Below, one piece after another: positions 1 to 5,581 of a DNA stretch of 6,740 nucleotides. The stretch spans positions 1 to 6,740 of the forward strand of contig CAYXDO010000275.1 in the NCBI GenBank assembly GCA_964463485.1, in the 5' to 3' direction. Numbering within the stretch: the stretch's first letter is position 1; every line of letters starts with the position of its first letter. Origin of the DNA: CAYXDO01 sp964463485. Lineage in GTDB: Bacteria > Myxococcota > Kuafuiibacteriia > Kuafuiibacteriales > Kuafuiibacteriaceae. The notes beneath the pieces were generated by a model. It did not search any database. It had not been told where the DNA came from and saw nothing but the letters and a program-made list of their open reading frames with translations. The position numbers and the translations under genes are program-made.

Positions 1-25
1 GGCTCTGCCGGGCTACGGGTAGTTG

Positions 26-175
26 CTATATTTCCGATTTGGTTGTCACAAACCAGGTTTGTGACAGCACTACGAGCGCCCCGACGAGAGCGCCCGCGCC
101 GGTCAAGACGAACAGCGCCGCCCGCGCGTAAAGGCTCCGCCTCGCCGGCGGGCCGAGGACCGGGAGCTCGCCCAT
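26..175 (-). CDS. Possible small single-span membrane protein (49 aa)
   Basis: An ATG at 175-173 opens a 49-codon frame ending in TAG at 28-26. The product starts MGELPVLGPPARRSLYARA and continues with a hydrophobic stretch (about residues 19-38, rich in Ala, Leu, Val and Gly), then a short polar tail ending KSEI. Basic residues before the hydrophobic segment and few charges within it fit a single membrane span with the N-terminus inside. About 80% of third codon positions are G or C, as in the window's convincing genes. Against it: no Shine-Dalgarno sequence precedes the ATG, and the same codon bias runs upstream to an in-frame TGA at 247-245, so this could be the tail of a decayed gene. The palindrome at 44-66 lies inside the frame. 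I do not recognise the family. It could equally be chance openness in GC-rich DNA. Confidence 0.3.
   Translation of the reverse strand: MGELPVLGPPARRSLYARAALFVLTGAGALVGALVVLSQTWFVTTKSEI
44..66. repeat. Perfect 11-bp inverted repeat, operator-like
   Basis: TGTCACAAACC, one central A, then its exact reverse complement GGTTTGTGACA. The arms are AT-richer than the surroundings, and the one-base centre suits a dimeric regulator better than an RNA terminator; no T-run follows. On the minus strand the left arm contains TTGTGA, followed 15 bp later by TATAGC (30-25), a weak promoter-like pair pointing off the left edge. The repeat is directly visible; the operator role is inferred. Confidence 0.6.
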
Positions 176-313
176 GCGCGAGGATTTTAGGCCGCGCGGA
201 ACGAGGCCGAGCGCGGCGAATTGCCCGGGGTCCGACGACTCGTCTCAGGATCGGACACGTGCCACTCCAATGGGGACCATCTCGTCTGAGTTGGACCCGC
301 CGAGACCGACGGC
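176..313. other. Spacer upstream of the Ig-domain gene
   Basis: No convincing gene or promoter is visible here. It contains an 11-bp odd palindrome GACGACTCGTC (234-244) nested within the 6-bp inverted pair GTCCGA (230-235) and TCGGAC (251-256). Frames that stay open through this stretch have no recognisable product and look like GC-rich shadows. Confidence 0.4.
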
Positions 314-1504
314 ATGTGGCTTGCACAATCGACGGCGATGCGCACTCTGCCTCGAGCTCCCTCGGCCCTGCCGGCGAACCCCTCAGCTCCAGAGCCCCCA
401 ACGACGACCGTGACGATCACGTCGCCGGCGATCGAGGACGCGTTCGCGAAGCGCCCTGCGCGTCAAGACTCCGAGCTCCCTCGTAGCCAAGGCGCGGCGC
501 AGCCCGCGAGTGTCGGTTTGCTCGGACTGTTCTCGGGACACGGGCGCGCCGCCCGTGCCGCGGTGCTTGGCGCGGCGATCTGCACGGTCGCGATCGGCCT
601 CTCGGTGGGTGCAAACGTTGCGGAGGCCGCTCCGCGACACGCAAGAACCGACACCTTCGGCCGAACCCACAACGTCGCGCCCTCGATCTCAGGCGCTCCC
701 GCGGCCAGCGTGGTCGCCGGCGAGCCTTACAGCTTCAAGCCGAACGTCACGGACCCAGATCATCAGCTCATGAGGTTCAGCATCACCAACAAACCGGCTT
801 GGGCGAGCTTCTCGAGACTCGACGGCATGCTCTCCGGCACGCCGTCGGCAGGATCCGCCGGGACGTACTCAGGTATCACCATCCGCGTCAGCGACGGCCA
901 CAGCACCTCCTCGTTGCCTCCGTTCGCGATCACCGTTCACGCGGCGCAACCCACGCTCCACCCGCCGTCGATCAGCGGCACGCCGGCCTCGACTGTCGTC
1001 GCCGGTCAGCCCTACTCATTCGCACCCACCGCGAATGACCAAGACGGCGACGCGCTGACTTACTCCGTCACGAACCTCCCGACGTGGGCGAGCTTCGACG
1101 CCACCACCGGGCGAGTCTTCGGCACGCCGACTTCGGCGAACGTAGGCCACCACGACGGAGTCACGATTTCCGTCAGTGACGGGTCGAGCACCTCTCTTCT
1201 GCCACCTTTCGGAATCGACGTCACGGCGGCCCCTCTTGCCACCGCGACGCTGAGTTGGACGCCGCCGACGACCAACCTCGATGGCACTCCGCTCACGAAC
1301 CTAGCGGGTTATGAAGTCATTCACGATGTCGCACCGATCGGCCCGAGCCCGGGGGACGAGGTCATCCCGGTCAATGATTCGAGCGCTACCGGCGCCGTGG
1401 TGGGCAACCTGGCCCCAGGTACTCATCACTTCACGGTCAAAGCGGTCAACTCGGCCGGATTGAAGAGCGAGCCCTCGAACATGGCAACGAAAGTCGTTCC
1501 CTGA
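314..1504 (+). CDS. Secreted protein with two He_PIG Ig-like domains and a fibronectin-III-like C-terminus
   Basis: The longest frame gives 396 residues. Residues 83-106 (VLGAAICTVAIGLSV core, ending AEAAP) look like a signal peptide, with basic residues just before it (GHGRAAR). A signal at residue 83 is odd, so the real start is probably a later non-ATG codon such as TTG at 518, giving about 328 residues. Neither ATG 314 nor ATG 338 has a clear ribosome site. Two similar domains follow at about 121-208 and 217-304, each starting PSISG.PA, then VVAG.PYSF, WASF, GTP and SDG.ST. This is the He_PIG (putative Ig) pattern; the second also has a cadherin-like NDQDGDALTY. Residues 309-395 (TLSWTPP, LAGYEV, GTHHFTVKAVNSAG) resemble fibronectin type III. 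No catalytic motif, C-terminal anchor or sorting signal is seen. The likely role is adhesion or structure outside the cytoplasm; the partner is unknown. Confidence 0.85.
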   Translation: MWLAQSTAMRTLPRAPSALPANPSAPEPPTTTVTITSPAIEDAFAKRPARQDSELPRSQGAAQPASVGLLGLFSGHGRAARAAVLGAAICTVAIGLSVGANVAEAAPRHARTDTFGRTHNVAPSISGAPAASVVAGEPYSFKPNVTDPDHQLMRFSITNKPAWASFSRLDGMLSGTPSAGSAGTYSGITIRVSDGHSTSSLPPFAITVHAAQPTLHPPSISGTPASTVVAGQPYSFAPTANDQDGDALTYSVTNLPTWASFDATTGRVFGTPTSANVGHHDGVTISVSDGSSTSLLPPFGIDVTAAPLATATLSWTPPTTNLDGTPLTNLAGYEVIHDVAPIGPSPGDEVIPVNDSSATGAVVGNLAPGTHHFTVKAVNSAGLKSEPSNMATKVVP

Positions 1505-1814
1505 AAAGGCTCCGTAACTCCTTCCCGTGCCCTGTGCGTGCCCGGGCCCGATTCACCGGTGAGCGATGGAATCGTCTCGCGACTGCGACGAATCACGAAC
1601 CGCGGTCCGCGACTCATCGCCTTCACGAGCACGCGTCAGGAGCAAGATCGGCTCGACTCTCGGACTCACGAGCACGCTCCACGAACCACGCAATCCGGAG
1701 ATTACGAATCACCCCTACGCCTCACCAAACGCGCACGCGCTCGCCCACGATGATACCAACGTTCACGACGCAAATGCACCGGCGTTGACGTTGACAGCGG
1801 TCGGGCTCGGTGCA
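1505..1814. other. Intergenic region between the two Ig-domain genes
   Basis: This 310-bp stretch lacks a convincing gene. Frames opening at 1534-1566 run through it, but their products are Arg/Ser/Thr-rich and unlike the downstream protein. Visible elements are a 10-bp palindrome TCACCGGTGA (1553-1562), an exact 12-bp direct repeat TCACGAGCACGC (1623-1634 and 1666-1677), and a promoter-like element at its right end. No intrinsic terminator is visible after the upstream gene. Confidence 0.6.
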
Positions 1815-1819
1815 ATGAA
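1785..1819 (+). promoter_or_regulatory. Possible promoter with tandem -35 boxes
   Basis: TTGACG (1785-1790) is followed at once by TTGACA (1791-1796), a perfect sigma-70-type -35 box. A 17-bp spacer leads to AATGAA (1814-1819), which matches the -10 consensus at only three positions and overlaps the ATG at 1815. If used, transcription would begin near 1826, which would favour translation from the ATG at 1833. The -35 boxes are clear; the -10 is weak. Confidence 0.25.
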
Positions 1820-3581
1820 GCGGTGGGGCCGCATGTTTTTTGCAAGTCCACGCCGCGGATTCATTCGTTTCTCGCCCGCCTTCACGTCGTGTCTCGCGGG
1901 TGTTCTGGCCTGTGCCGAGGGCGCCAACGAGCTCGGGCAGCTCCGGATCCTCACGACGGCGCTTCCACCAGGCACTGTCGGCGAGCCCTATTGGGTCCAA
2001 CTCATCGCGATGAGTACGACTTCCACGATCCACTGGTCTGCCGAGAGGTTGCCGGACCGTCTTCGGCTCGACGGCGCGGTCCTCTCCGGGGTGCCCGACG
2101 CCGAGGGTGTCTTCGATGTGTCGTTGACCGCGAGCGACGGAGAGACGACGGTCGCGTTTTCAGCGCCGTGGATCGTCCGGTCGATTTCCGAGGCTCCGAA
2201 CGCCTGCTTCTCCGCCATCGACATCGGATCCGTGGATGGGTTGCGTGTACTCGGGGGCTTTGGGGACGGCTTCGAGCCCACCAGCGCGAGCTGTTCAGCG
2301 GGGGCCGGTCTCAAGGAACGAGCGCTTCGGTTTCGCGTCAACACTCCCAAGGTTTTTCGCCACGACCACTATGGAGTCCGCGCAGTCATTCATCGGGAGG
2401 ACGAGCACTGTGGGGGTGCGGAGGTCCATTGCAGCGACGAGCCTTCGGTGGTCCACCTGTCTGCGGGCGAGTACGTTCTCACCGTCGCGGCACGGGCCGA
2501 TCAACTTTTCGAGTTTTCGTTCGAGTTGCTCGACCCGCCCACCAACGATTCGTGTGAGACTGCGTGGCCTCTGGAGCTGGCCCAGGGTCTTCGACGGATC
2601 GAGTATGACGCCCGCCAATCTCGATCCTCCCGTGACGGCTTCGCGGCCTGCTTGCCCGACGAACCCGCGCTCTATGCGTCGTTTCGGCTCGATCGCCGCT
2701 CGTTCGTGGAGGTTTGGAACGCCGAGCTCTTCGCTGGTGGGTGCGGCGAGCGCATGTCTTTCGGGTGTGACTTTTCTGCCTGTTATGGTCCGCTCGAGCC
2801 GGGTGACTTTTCCGCGCGCATCGTCGGCGAAGGGATCACGGAGTTCTCGCGCTTCGACGCTGCGCCGCCGCGGCTGAATGACTCGTGCCCCCGAGCGAGC
2901 AGCATCGGATCACTGGACGAGATTCAAACCCACCCTCGGCAGCGCACGTACCACTCCGCCAACGTTCCCGAAGGTTCCGAGCTGCGCTTCTCGACACCCA
3001 ATTCGTGGTCGGGGCTGGTCGCCATGGGCGCAGGCGACTGCACCGGATTCACCAACGAAATGGGGTTTTCTGTCCTCGCGGGTCAAGCCTTCCGTTTCGC
3101 GCCTCCCGTGCCCGGCGGAGTCGTGTTCTCGCTCGCCGACCCTAGGGACCCTTGTAGCGATGTAAGCTCCGACTTCGCGGTTCGAGCGGAGCAGGTGCCA
3201 CGTGAAGCACCTCCGGCCGGAGATGAGTGCGGCGATGCGCCGCTCATCGAGCTCGCGCCCAACGTGCCCAGAGTGTTGACAGCGTCCCTGGCGGCGGCTC
3301 GCACCGTGGAGGACGTTTTCTGCGGCATCTCGACGGGTGCCGCCCAAAATTTCCGGCTCGTCGTATCGGAGGCTGGATCTCTAAGTGTCCTCGGCGATGG
3401 GCTGTCCCTGTCCTTGCTGGGTGAATGTGGCTCGTCAACCCCCTGGTCTTTCTCGGCCTCCTGCACGAATTACATTTCCGAGACCGTGCCAGCCGGCACC
3501 TACATTTTGCGGACCGCGTGGGCGGGCGAAGGCGTGCTCATGCCGGAAGCGTCCGAAATCAGCGTCACGCTGTACGACTGA
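1815..3581 (+). CDS. Putative lipoprotein: Ig-like domain plus four Cys-containing beta-rich modules
   Basis: From ATG 1815 the product has 588 residues; ATG 1833 (MFFASPRRG) is an alternative. The frame is open back to 1566, but that extension is low-complexity and would place the export signal internally. Residues 1-33 form a lipoprotein signal with basic residues and lipobox VLAC, predicting lipidation at Cys33. Residues about 42-125 resemble one He_PIG/Ig-like domain (TALPPGTVGEPYWVQL, LSGVPDAEGVFDVSLTASDG). Four modules follow, starting at residues 129 (NAC), 243-244 (TNDSC), 355 (NDSC) and 470 (DEC), so spaced 111-115 residues. They share an opening N/D-x-C, an Ala-Leu/Ile helix-like turn, alternating hydrophobic strands and, in modules 1 and 4, an L/V-x-AG-x-Y closing strand. 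They resemble the jelly-roll, PPC-like repeats of secreted myxobacterial proteins. No enzyme motif is seen. The likely role is a surface-exposed structural or binding protein. Confidence 0.85.
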   Translation: MKRWGRMFFASPRRGFIRFSPAFTSCLAGVLACAEGANELGQLRILTTALPPGTVGEPYWVQLIAMSTTSTIHWSAERLPDRLRLDGAVLSGVPDAEGVFDVSLTASDGETTVAFSAPWIVRSISEAPNACFSAIDIGSVDGLRVLGGFGDGFEPTSASCSAGAGLKERALRFRVNTPKVFRHDHYGVRAVIHREDEHCGGAEVHCSDEPSVVHLSAGEYVLTVAARADQLFEFSFELLDPPTNDSCETAWPLELAQGLRRIEYDARQSRSSRDGFAACLPDEPALYASFRLDRRSFVEVWNAELFAGGCGERMSFGCDFSACYGPLEPGDFSARIVGEGITEFSRFDAAPPRLNDSCPRASSIGSLDEIQTHPRQRTYHSANVPEGSELRFSTPNSWSGLVAMGAGDCTGFTNEMGFSVLAGQAFRFAPPVPGGVVFSLADPRDPCSDVSSDFAVRAEQVPREAPPAGDECGDAPLIELAPNVPRVLTASLAAARTVEDVFCGISTGAAQNFRLVVSEAGSLSVLGDGLSLSLLGECGSSTPWSFSASCTNYISETVPAGTYILRTAWAGEGVLMPEASEISVTLYD

Positions 3582-3641
3582 AGAATCCGTCCGACATCTC
3601 GGGTCTGAGCAGCCAGGTCTCGGGTCGCGACGCGTCGGAGC

Positions 3642-3647
3642 GGAGGG
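3642..3647 (+). promoter_or_regulatory. Ribosome binding site for the small ORF at 3653
   Basis: GGAGGG lies 5 bases before a TTG codon at 3653-3655. It is the best Shine-Dalgarno match close to any in-frame start in this stretch, and it is why TTG was chosen. Confidence 0.4.
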
Positions 3648-3652
3648 ATGAG

Positions 3653-3832
3653 TTGGTCGACCTCAAAAGCAGCTTACTTCGAGTGGGAAGGCGCGGACGG
3701 ATCGAGGAGCTCTCGGGGATCGAGACCAAGCTCATGGACACGCTCTCGCCGACGCCCTACGACGGCGCGAAGTATCGCCGGTGGATGAGTACGCCGTGGG
3801 GGCCAGAGGCTGGGAAAAAGTCAGTCGTCTAG
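3653..3832 (+). CDS. Small hypothetical protein (59 aa), possibly a gene remnant
   Basis: The frame runs from TTG 3653 to TAG 3830-3832. The product begins MVDLKSSLLRVGRRGRIEEL, has a central ELSGIETKLMDTLSPTPYDG, and ends WMSTPWGPEAGKKSVV. About 80% of third positions are G or C, as expected for a real gene here. The same bias continues upstream in frame to 3582, just after the lipoprotein gene, so the ORF may be the surviving C-terminal part of a longer protein whose start is lost. It has no signal peptide or membrane segment and looks cytoplasmic and basic. It follows the lipoprotein gene by 71 bp on the same strand and could be co-transcribed. Its stop overlaps that of the opposing gene by 3 bases at a shared CTAG. 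I do not recognise the family. Confidence 0.4.
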   Translation: MVDLKSSLLRVGRRGRIEELSGIETKLMDTLSPTPYDGAKYRRWMSTPWGPEAGKKSVV

Positions 3833-5121
3833 TCGATTGGGACCCGAAGGACGACCGACTCGTTCGCGTCTCCAGTGCCCCGCGTCCCGGCGATGAACAG
3901 AGTCCGACCGCTCGGCGAGAGCGCGATGTCGACCGGCTGAGTATCGAGCTCGAAGGGGCACCATGATCCGCCAGCATAAATTCCGACGTCGCTCGTCCCC
4001 ATGAGGATGAAACGATCCGGTCCCGCGAGCAGAACCGCCTCGATGAGCAGTGGACTGCTGATGGTCTCCCAGGACTCGTCGGACCTGCGAATCAAGAGCA
4101 ACCCGCTGGCGCCTCCCCCCACAGCCATGGAGTCGTTCATGTCCAAGCGCTTGAGTTGCTCGTTGAAGGAGCTCCTCTCGAGGACCCAGTCGCCTCCGTC
4201 GAGCATCCAGAGCTCTCGCTTGTCGCTCATGACGACGATTCGATCGCGCCGAGACGCGGCGAATCGACGGGGCGCCACCGGCAGATCATCTCGACGCCGC
4301 GTGGAGCCAGCCTGGACGTCCACCTCGAATAGGCCGTTCAACCCACTCACGAACACCAGCCCGTCGTCCGTCAGATCGACATCGCGAATCGGTCCGACGA
4401 GAGACAGCGAGGGTGCGCGGCGCGGACTGCCATCCTCGGAGAAGAATCCGAGGGAATCGAGCTCCTCCCCGAGCGCCGCGACGACGGTCGCCTTTCCGTC
4501 AAACACCGCGCCGGCCACGTCGACCTCACGCTCCGCCACGTTCACCGAGATGTCGTCGTTCGCTCCCAAGGTCACCGTGACCAGGAGAAAATCGCGATCC
4601 TGGCCGAACGCCAGGGCTCGTTCGTCGTCGAGGGGCGCGATCGTCGCGAGGTCGAAGAACTCACCCAGGGCGACTGTCTCCATCTTGTCGCGAATTGCAT
4701 CACACGCGCCGGCCGAGCCACACTCTTCGAGCAACCGCAGCCGATCCCCTCCCGCGACGAGCTCCGGCGGAGGATCACGTACGAAAGGGCTCTCGTAGGA
4801 GACCATCCCAGCGGGCAGAGGCTCTCCCCCGGTGGCCACGATGCACTTCGAGCCATCCATCGGGAACTCATCCGGCGACCACGCTACCGCCGAAATGGAC
4901 ACTCCCCCATCGTCGAACGGAATCAGGAGGCGATGACCCGCCGGCGCGCTGATCGGGCCCGCTCGATATCGGCCGACCTCATCGAAGGTGAAAACGACCG
5001 CTCTGTGGTCGACTGGCCAGGGCGCCTCTACGAACCAATGCGCCTCGAAACAGCAGGGCGTCAGCGCCACCGCGACGACCCTCACGATCGGAGGAACGAA
5101 TCCGAAGACGTCGGCACGCAC
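3829..5121 (-). CDS. Exported beta-propeller-like protein
   Basis: GTG at 5121-5119 starts a 430-residue product; GGAG (5130-5127) lies 5 bases upstream and supports this start. Residues 5-22 (FGFVPPIVRVVAVALTP) look like an export signal, followed by Cys23-Cys24. LTPC is a poor lipobox because of Pro at -1, so lipidation is uncertain. The C-terminal half has at least five units of about 38-45 residues, starting near 245, 283, 323, 359 and 396. Each has a D-x-(A/D)-L or F-A-like first strand, an xRIVV or FILMGT strand, a G-rich turn, and a strand ending in W or L-x-x (DVDLTDDGLVFVSG, DIALSPSGRTLFIAG). This is typical of WD/Kelch/YWTD-like propellers; the first half is more divergent. Extra Cys at 93, 134, 140 and 388 fit an oxidising compartment. 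No active-site motif is visible. The substrate or partner is unknown. Confidence 0.8.
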   Translation of the reverse strand: MRADVFGFVPPIVRVVAVALTPCCFEAHWFVEAPWPVDHRAVVFTFDEVGRYRAGPISAPAGHRLLIPFDDGGVSISAVAWSPDEFPMDGSKCIVATGGEPLPAGMVSYESPFVRDPPPELVAGGDRLRLLEECGSAGACDAIRDKMETVALGEFFDLATIAPLDDERALAFGQDRDFLLVTVTLGANDDISVNVAEREVDVAGAVFDGKATVVAALGEELDSLGFFSEDGSPRRAPSLSLVGPIRDVDLTDDGLVFVSGLNGLFEVDVQAGSTRRRDDLPVAPRRFAASRRDRIVVMSDKRELWMLDGGDWVLERSSFNEQLKRLDMNDSMAVGGGASGLLLIRRSDESWETISSPLLIEAVLLAGPDRFILMGTSDVGIYAGGSWCPFELDTQPVDIALSPSGRTLFIAGTRGTGDANESVVLRVPID

Positions 5122-5179
5122 GCTCTCTCCGGATGAGGTTGTAGGCTATGAGGAGGATCTTGTCTTCGCAAATTCGAGC
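5122..5179. promoter_or_regulatory. Probable 5' leader and promoter region of the beta-propeller gene
   Basis: Apart from the ribosome site, only a weak minus-strand pair is seen: TTGCGA, then 17 bp, then TAGCCT (3 of 6 matches to the -10 consensus). The promoter must lie here or within the adjacent repeat copy, because the repeat begins about 59 bp from the start codon. Confidence 0.2.
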
Positions 5180-5279
5180 CGGATCCAGGCAGGACTAGGA
5201 TCGGGCACGGGCACGGGCACGGGCACGCAGTCCTCGCAGAGCCGCGCCGAATTTCGACGCTCGTGGTTCGCGAGCCAGC
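5180..5279 (+). repeat. Direct repeat, copy A (about 100 bp) with four GGGCAC units
   Basis: It begins CGGATCC, continues AGGACTAGGATC, then four GGGCAC hexamers, and ends in a 52-bp tail (GAATTTCGACGCTCG and CGAGCCAGC are shared exactly). It matches copy B at 5471-5563, with 6 mismatches in the 52-bp tail and one extra hexamer here. A 14-bp piece, GCTCGTGGTTCGCG (5259-5272), recurs at 5311-5324, a partial third copy. Confidence 0.85.
5203..5226 (+). repeat. (GGGCAC)4 hexamer array, G-quadruplex motif
   Basis: Four perfect GGGCAC units. Four GGG tracts separated by CAC occur at 5203-5223, the canonical G3-N3 quadruplex pattern, on the plus strand (the template strand of the adjacent minus-strand gene). 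The array is 78-105 bp upstream of that gene's start. Confidence 0.85.
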
Positions 5280-5340
5280 TACCTGCGTGGGTCTCACTCA
5301 TCGAGAGGCGGCTCGTGGTTCGCGCGTGGCGCGGACCGTC

Positions 5341-5406
5341 GTGCCCGTGCCCGTCCGTGCCCGTGCCCGTCCGTGCCCGTACCCGTCCGTACCCGTACCC
5401 GTGCCC
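5341..5406 (+). repeat. GTGCCC/GTACCC array with a 16-bp higher-order unit
   Basis: Three consecutive 16-bp units of form GTGCCCGTGCCCGTCC (5341-5356, 5357-5372, 5373-5388; the third has GTACCC in the middle) are followed by GTACCC, GTACCC and GTGCCC. The array is the reverse complement of the GGGCAC arrays on both sides. It holds nine CCC tracts, so the minus strand is rich in GGG and quadruplex-prone. The 16-bp period shifts the reading frame, which argues against a coding role. Confidence 0.9.
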
Positions 5407-5410
5407 GTTC

Positions 5411-5462
5411 CTGATTCTGATTCTGATTCTGATTCTGATTCTGATTCTGATTCTGATTCTGA
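5411..5462 (+). repeat. CTGATT (GATTCT) hexamer microsatellite, 8.7 copies
   Basis: A perfect 6-bp tandem repeat of 52 bp, far AT-richer than its surroundings. It starts 4 bp after the GTGCCC array. Its perfection implies recent expansion or homogenisation. Because the period is a multiple of three, frames remain open across it, producing artificial Asp-Ser, Leu-Ile or Ser-Glu dipeptide runs. Confidence 0.95.
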
Positions 5463-5470
5463 CGCGTCGG

Positions 5471-5563
5471 CGGATCCGGTAGGACTAGGATCGGGCACGG
5501 GCACGGGCACGAAGTCCCTGCAGAGCCGCGGCGAATTTCGACGCTCGTTGCTCGCGAGCCAGC
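5471..5563 (+). repeat. Direct repeat, copy B (93 bp) with three GGGCAC units
   Basis: Same order as copy A: CGGATCC, AGGACTAGGATC, three GGGCAC units (5493-5510) and the 52-bp tail ending CGAGCCAGC. It is offset 291 bp from copy A. With only three GGG tracts it lacks a full G3 quadruplex motif. Confidence 0.85.
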
Positions 5564-5581
5564 CGCAGGCAAATGCCTGCG
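5564..5581 (+). repeat. 8-bp inverted repeat abutting repeat copy B
   Basis: CGCAGGCA, two A residues, then TGCCTGCG. It begins exactly where the similarity between copies A and B ends. As RNA it would fold, with some stem opening to form a loop, but no T-run follows, so a terminator is not supported. Confidence 0.6.

Noticed and set aside
2..22. Plus-strand frame ending LPGYG and TAG at the left edge, possibly the end of an upstream gene
   Set aside because: Six codons are too few to support a gene call.
1486..1498. AACGA-AAG-TCGTT hairpin at the end of the first large gene, considered as a terminator
   Set aside because: It lies within the coding sequence, has only 5 bp of stem, and no T-run follows.
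1527..1554. GTGCCC motifs followed by GATTC, resembling a degenerate copy of the hexamer locus
   Set aside because: Only two separated hexamers and one GATTC are present; this is expected by chance in GC-rich DNA.
1566..1814. 83-residue N-terminal extension of the lipoprotein
   Set aside because: It would bury the lipoprotein signal inside the protein, and its sequence is low-complexity with weak start context.
4001..4798. 265-codon plus-strand frame opposite the propeller gene
   Set aside because: It is Ser/Arg-rich, typical of a GC-rich antisense shadow; the minus-strand frame has an export signal, repeat units and a ribosome site.
5341..5462. CRISPR-like array
   Set aside because: The repeats are contiguous hexamers without spacers, so this is a microsatellite.
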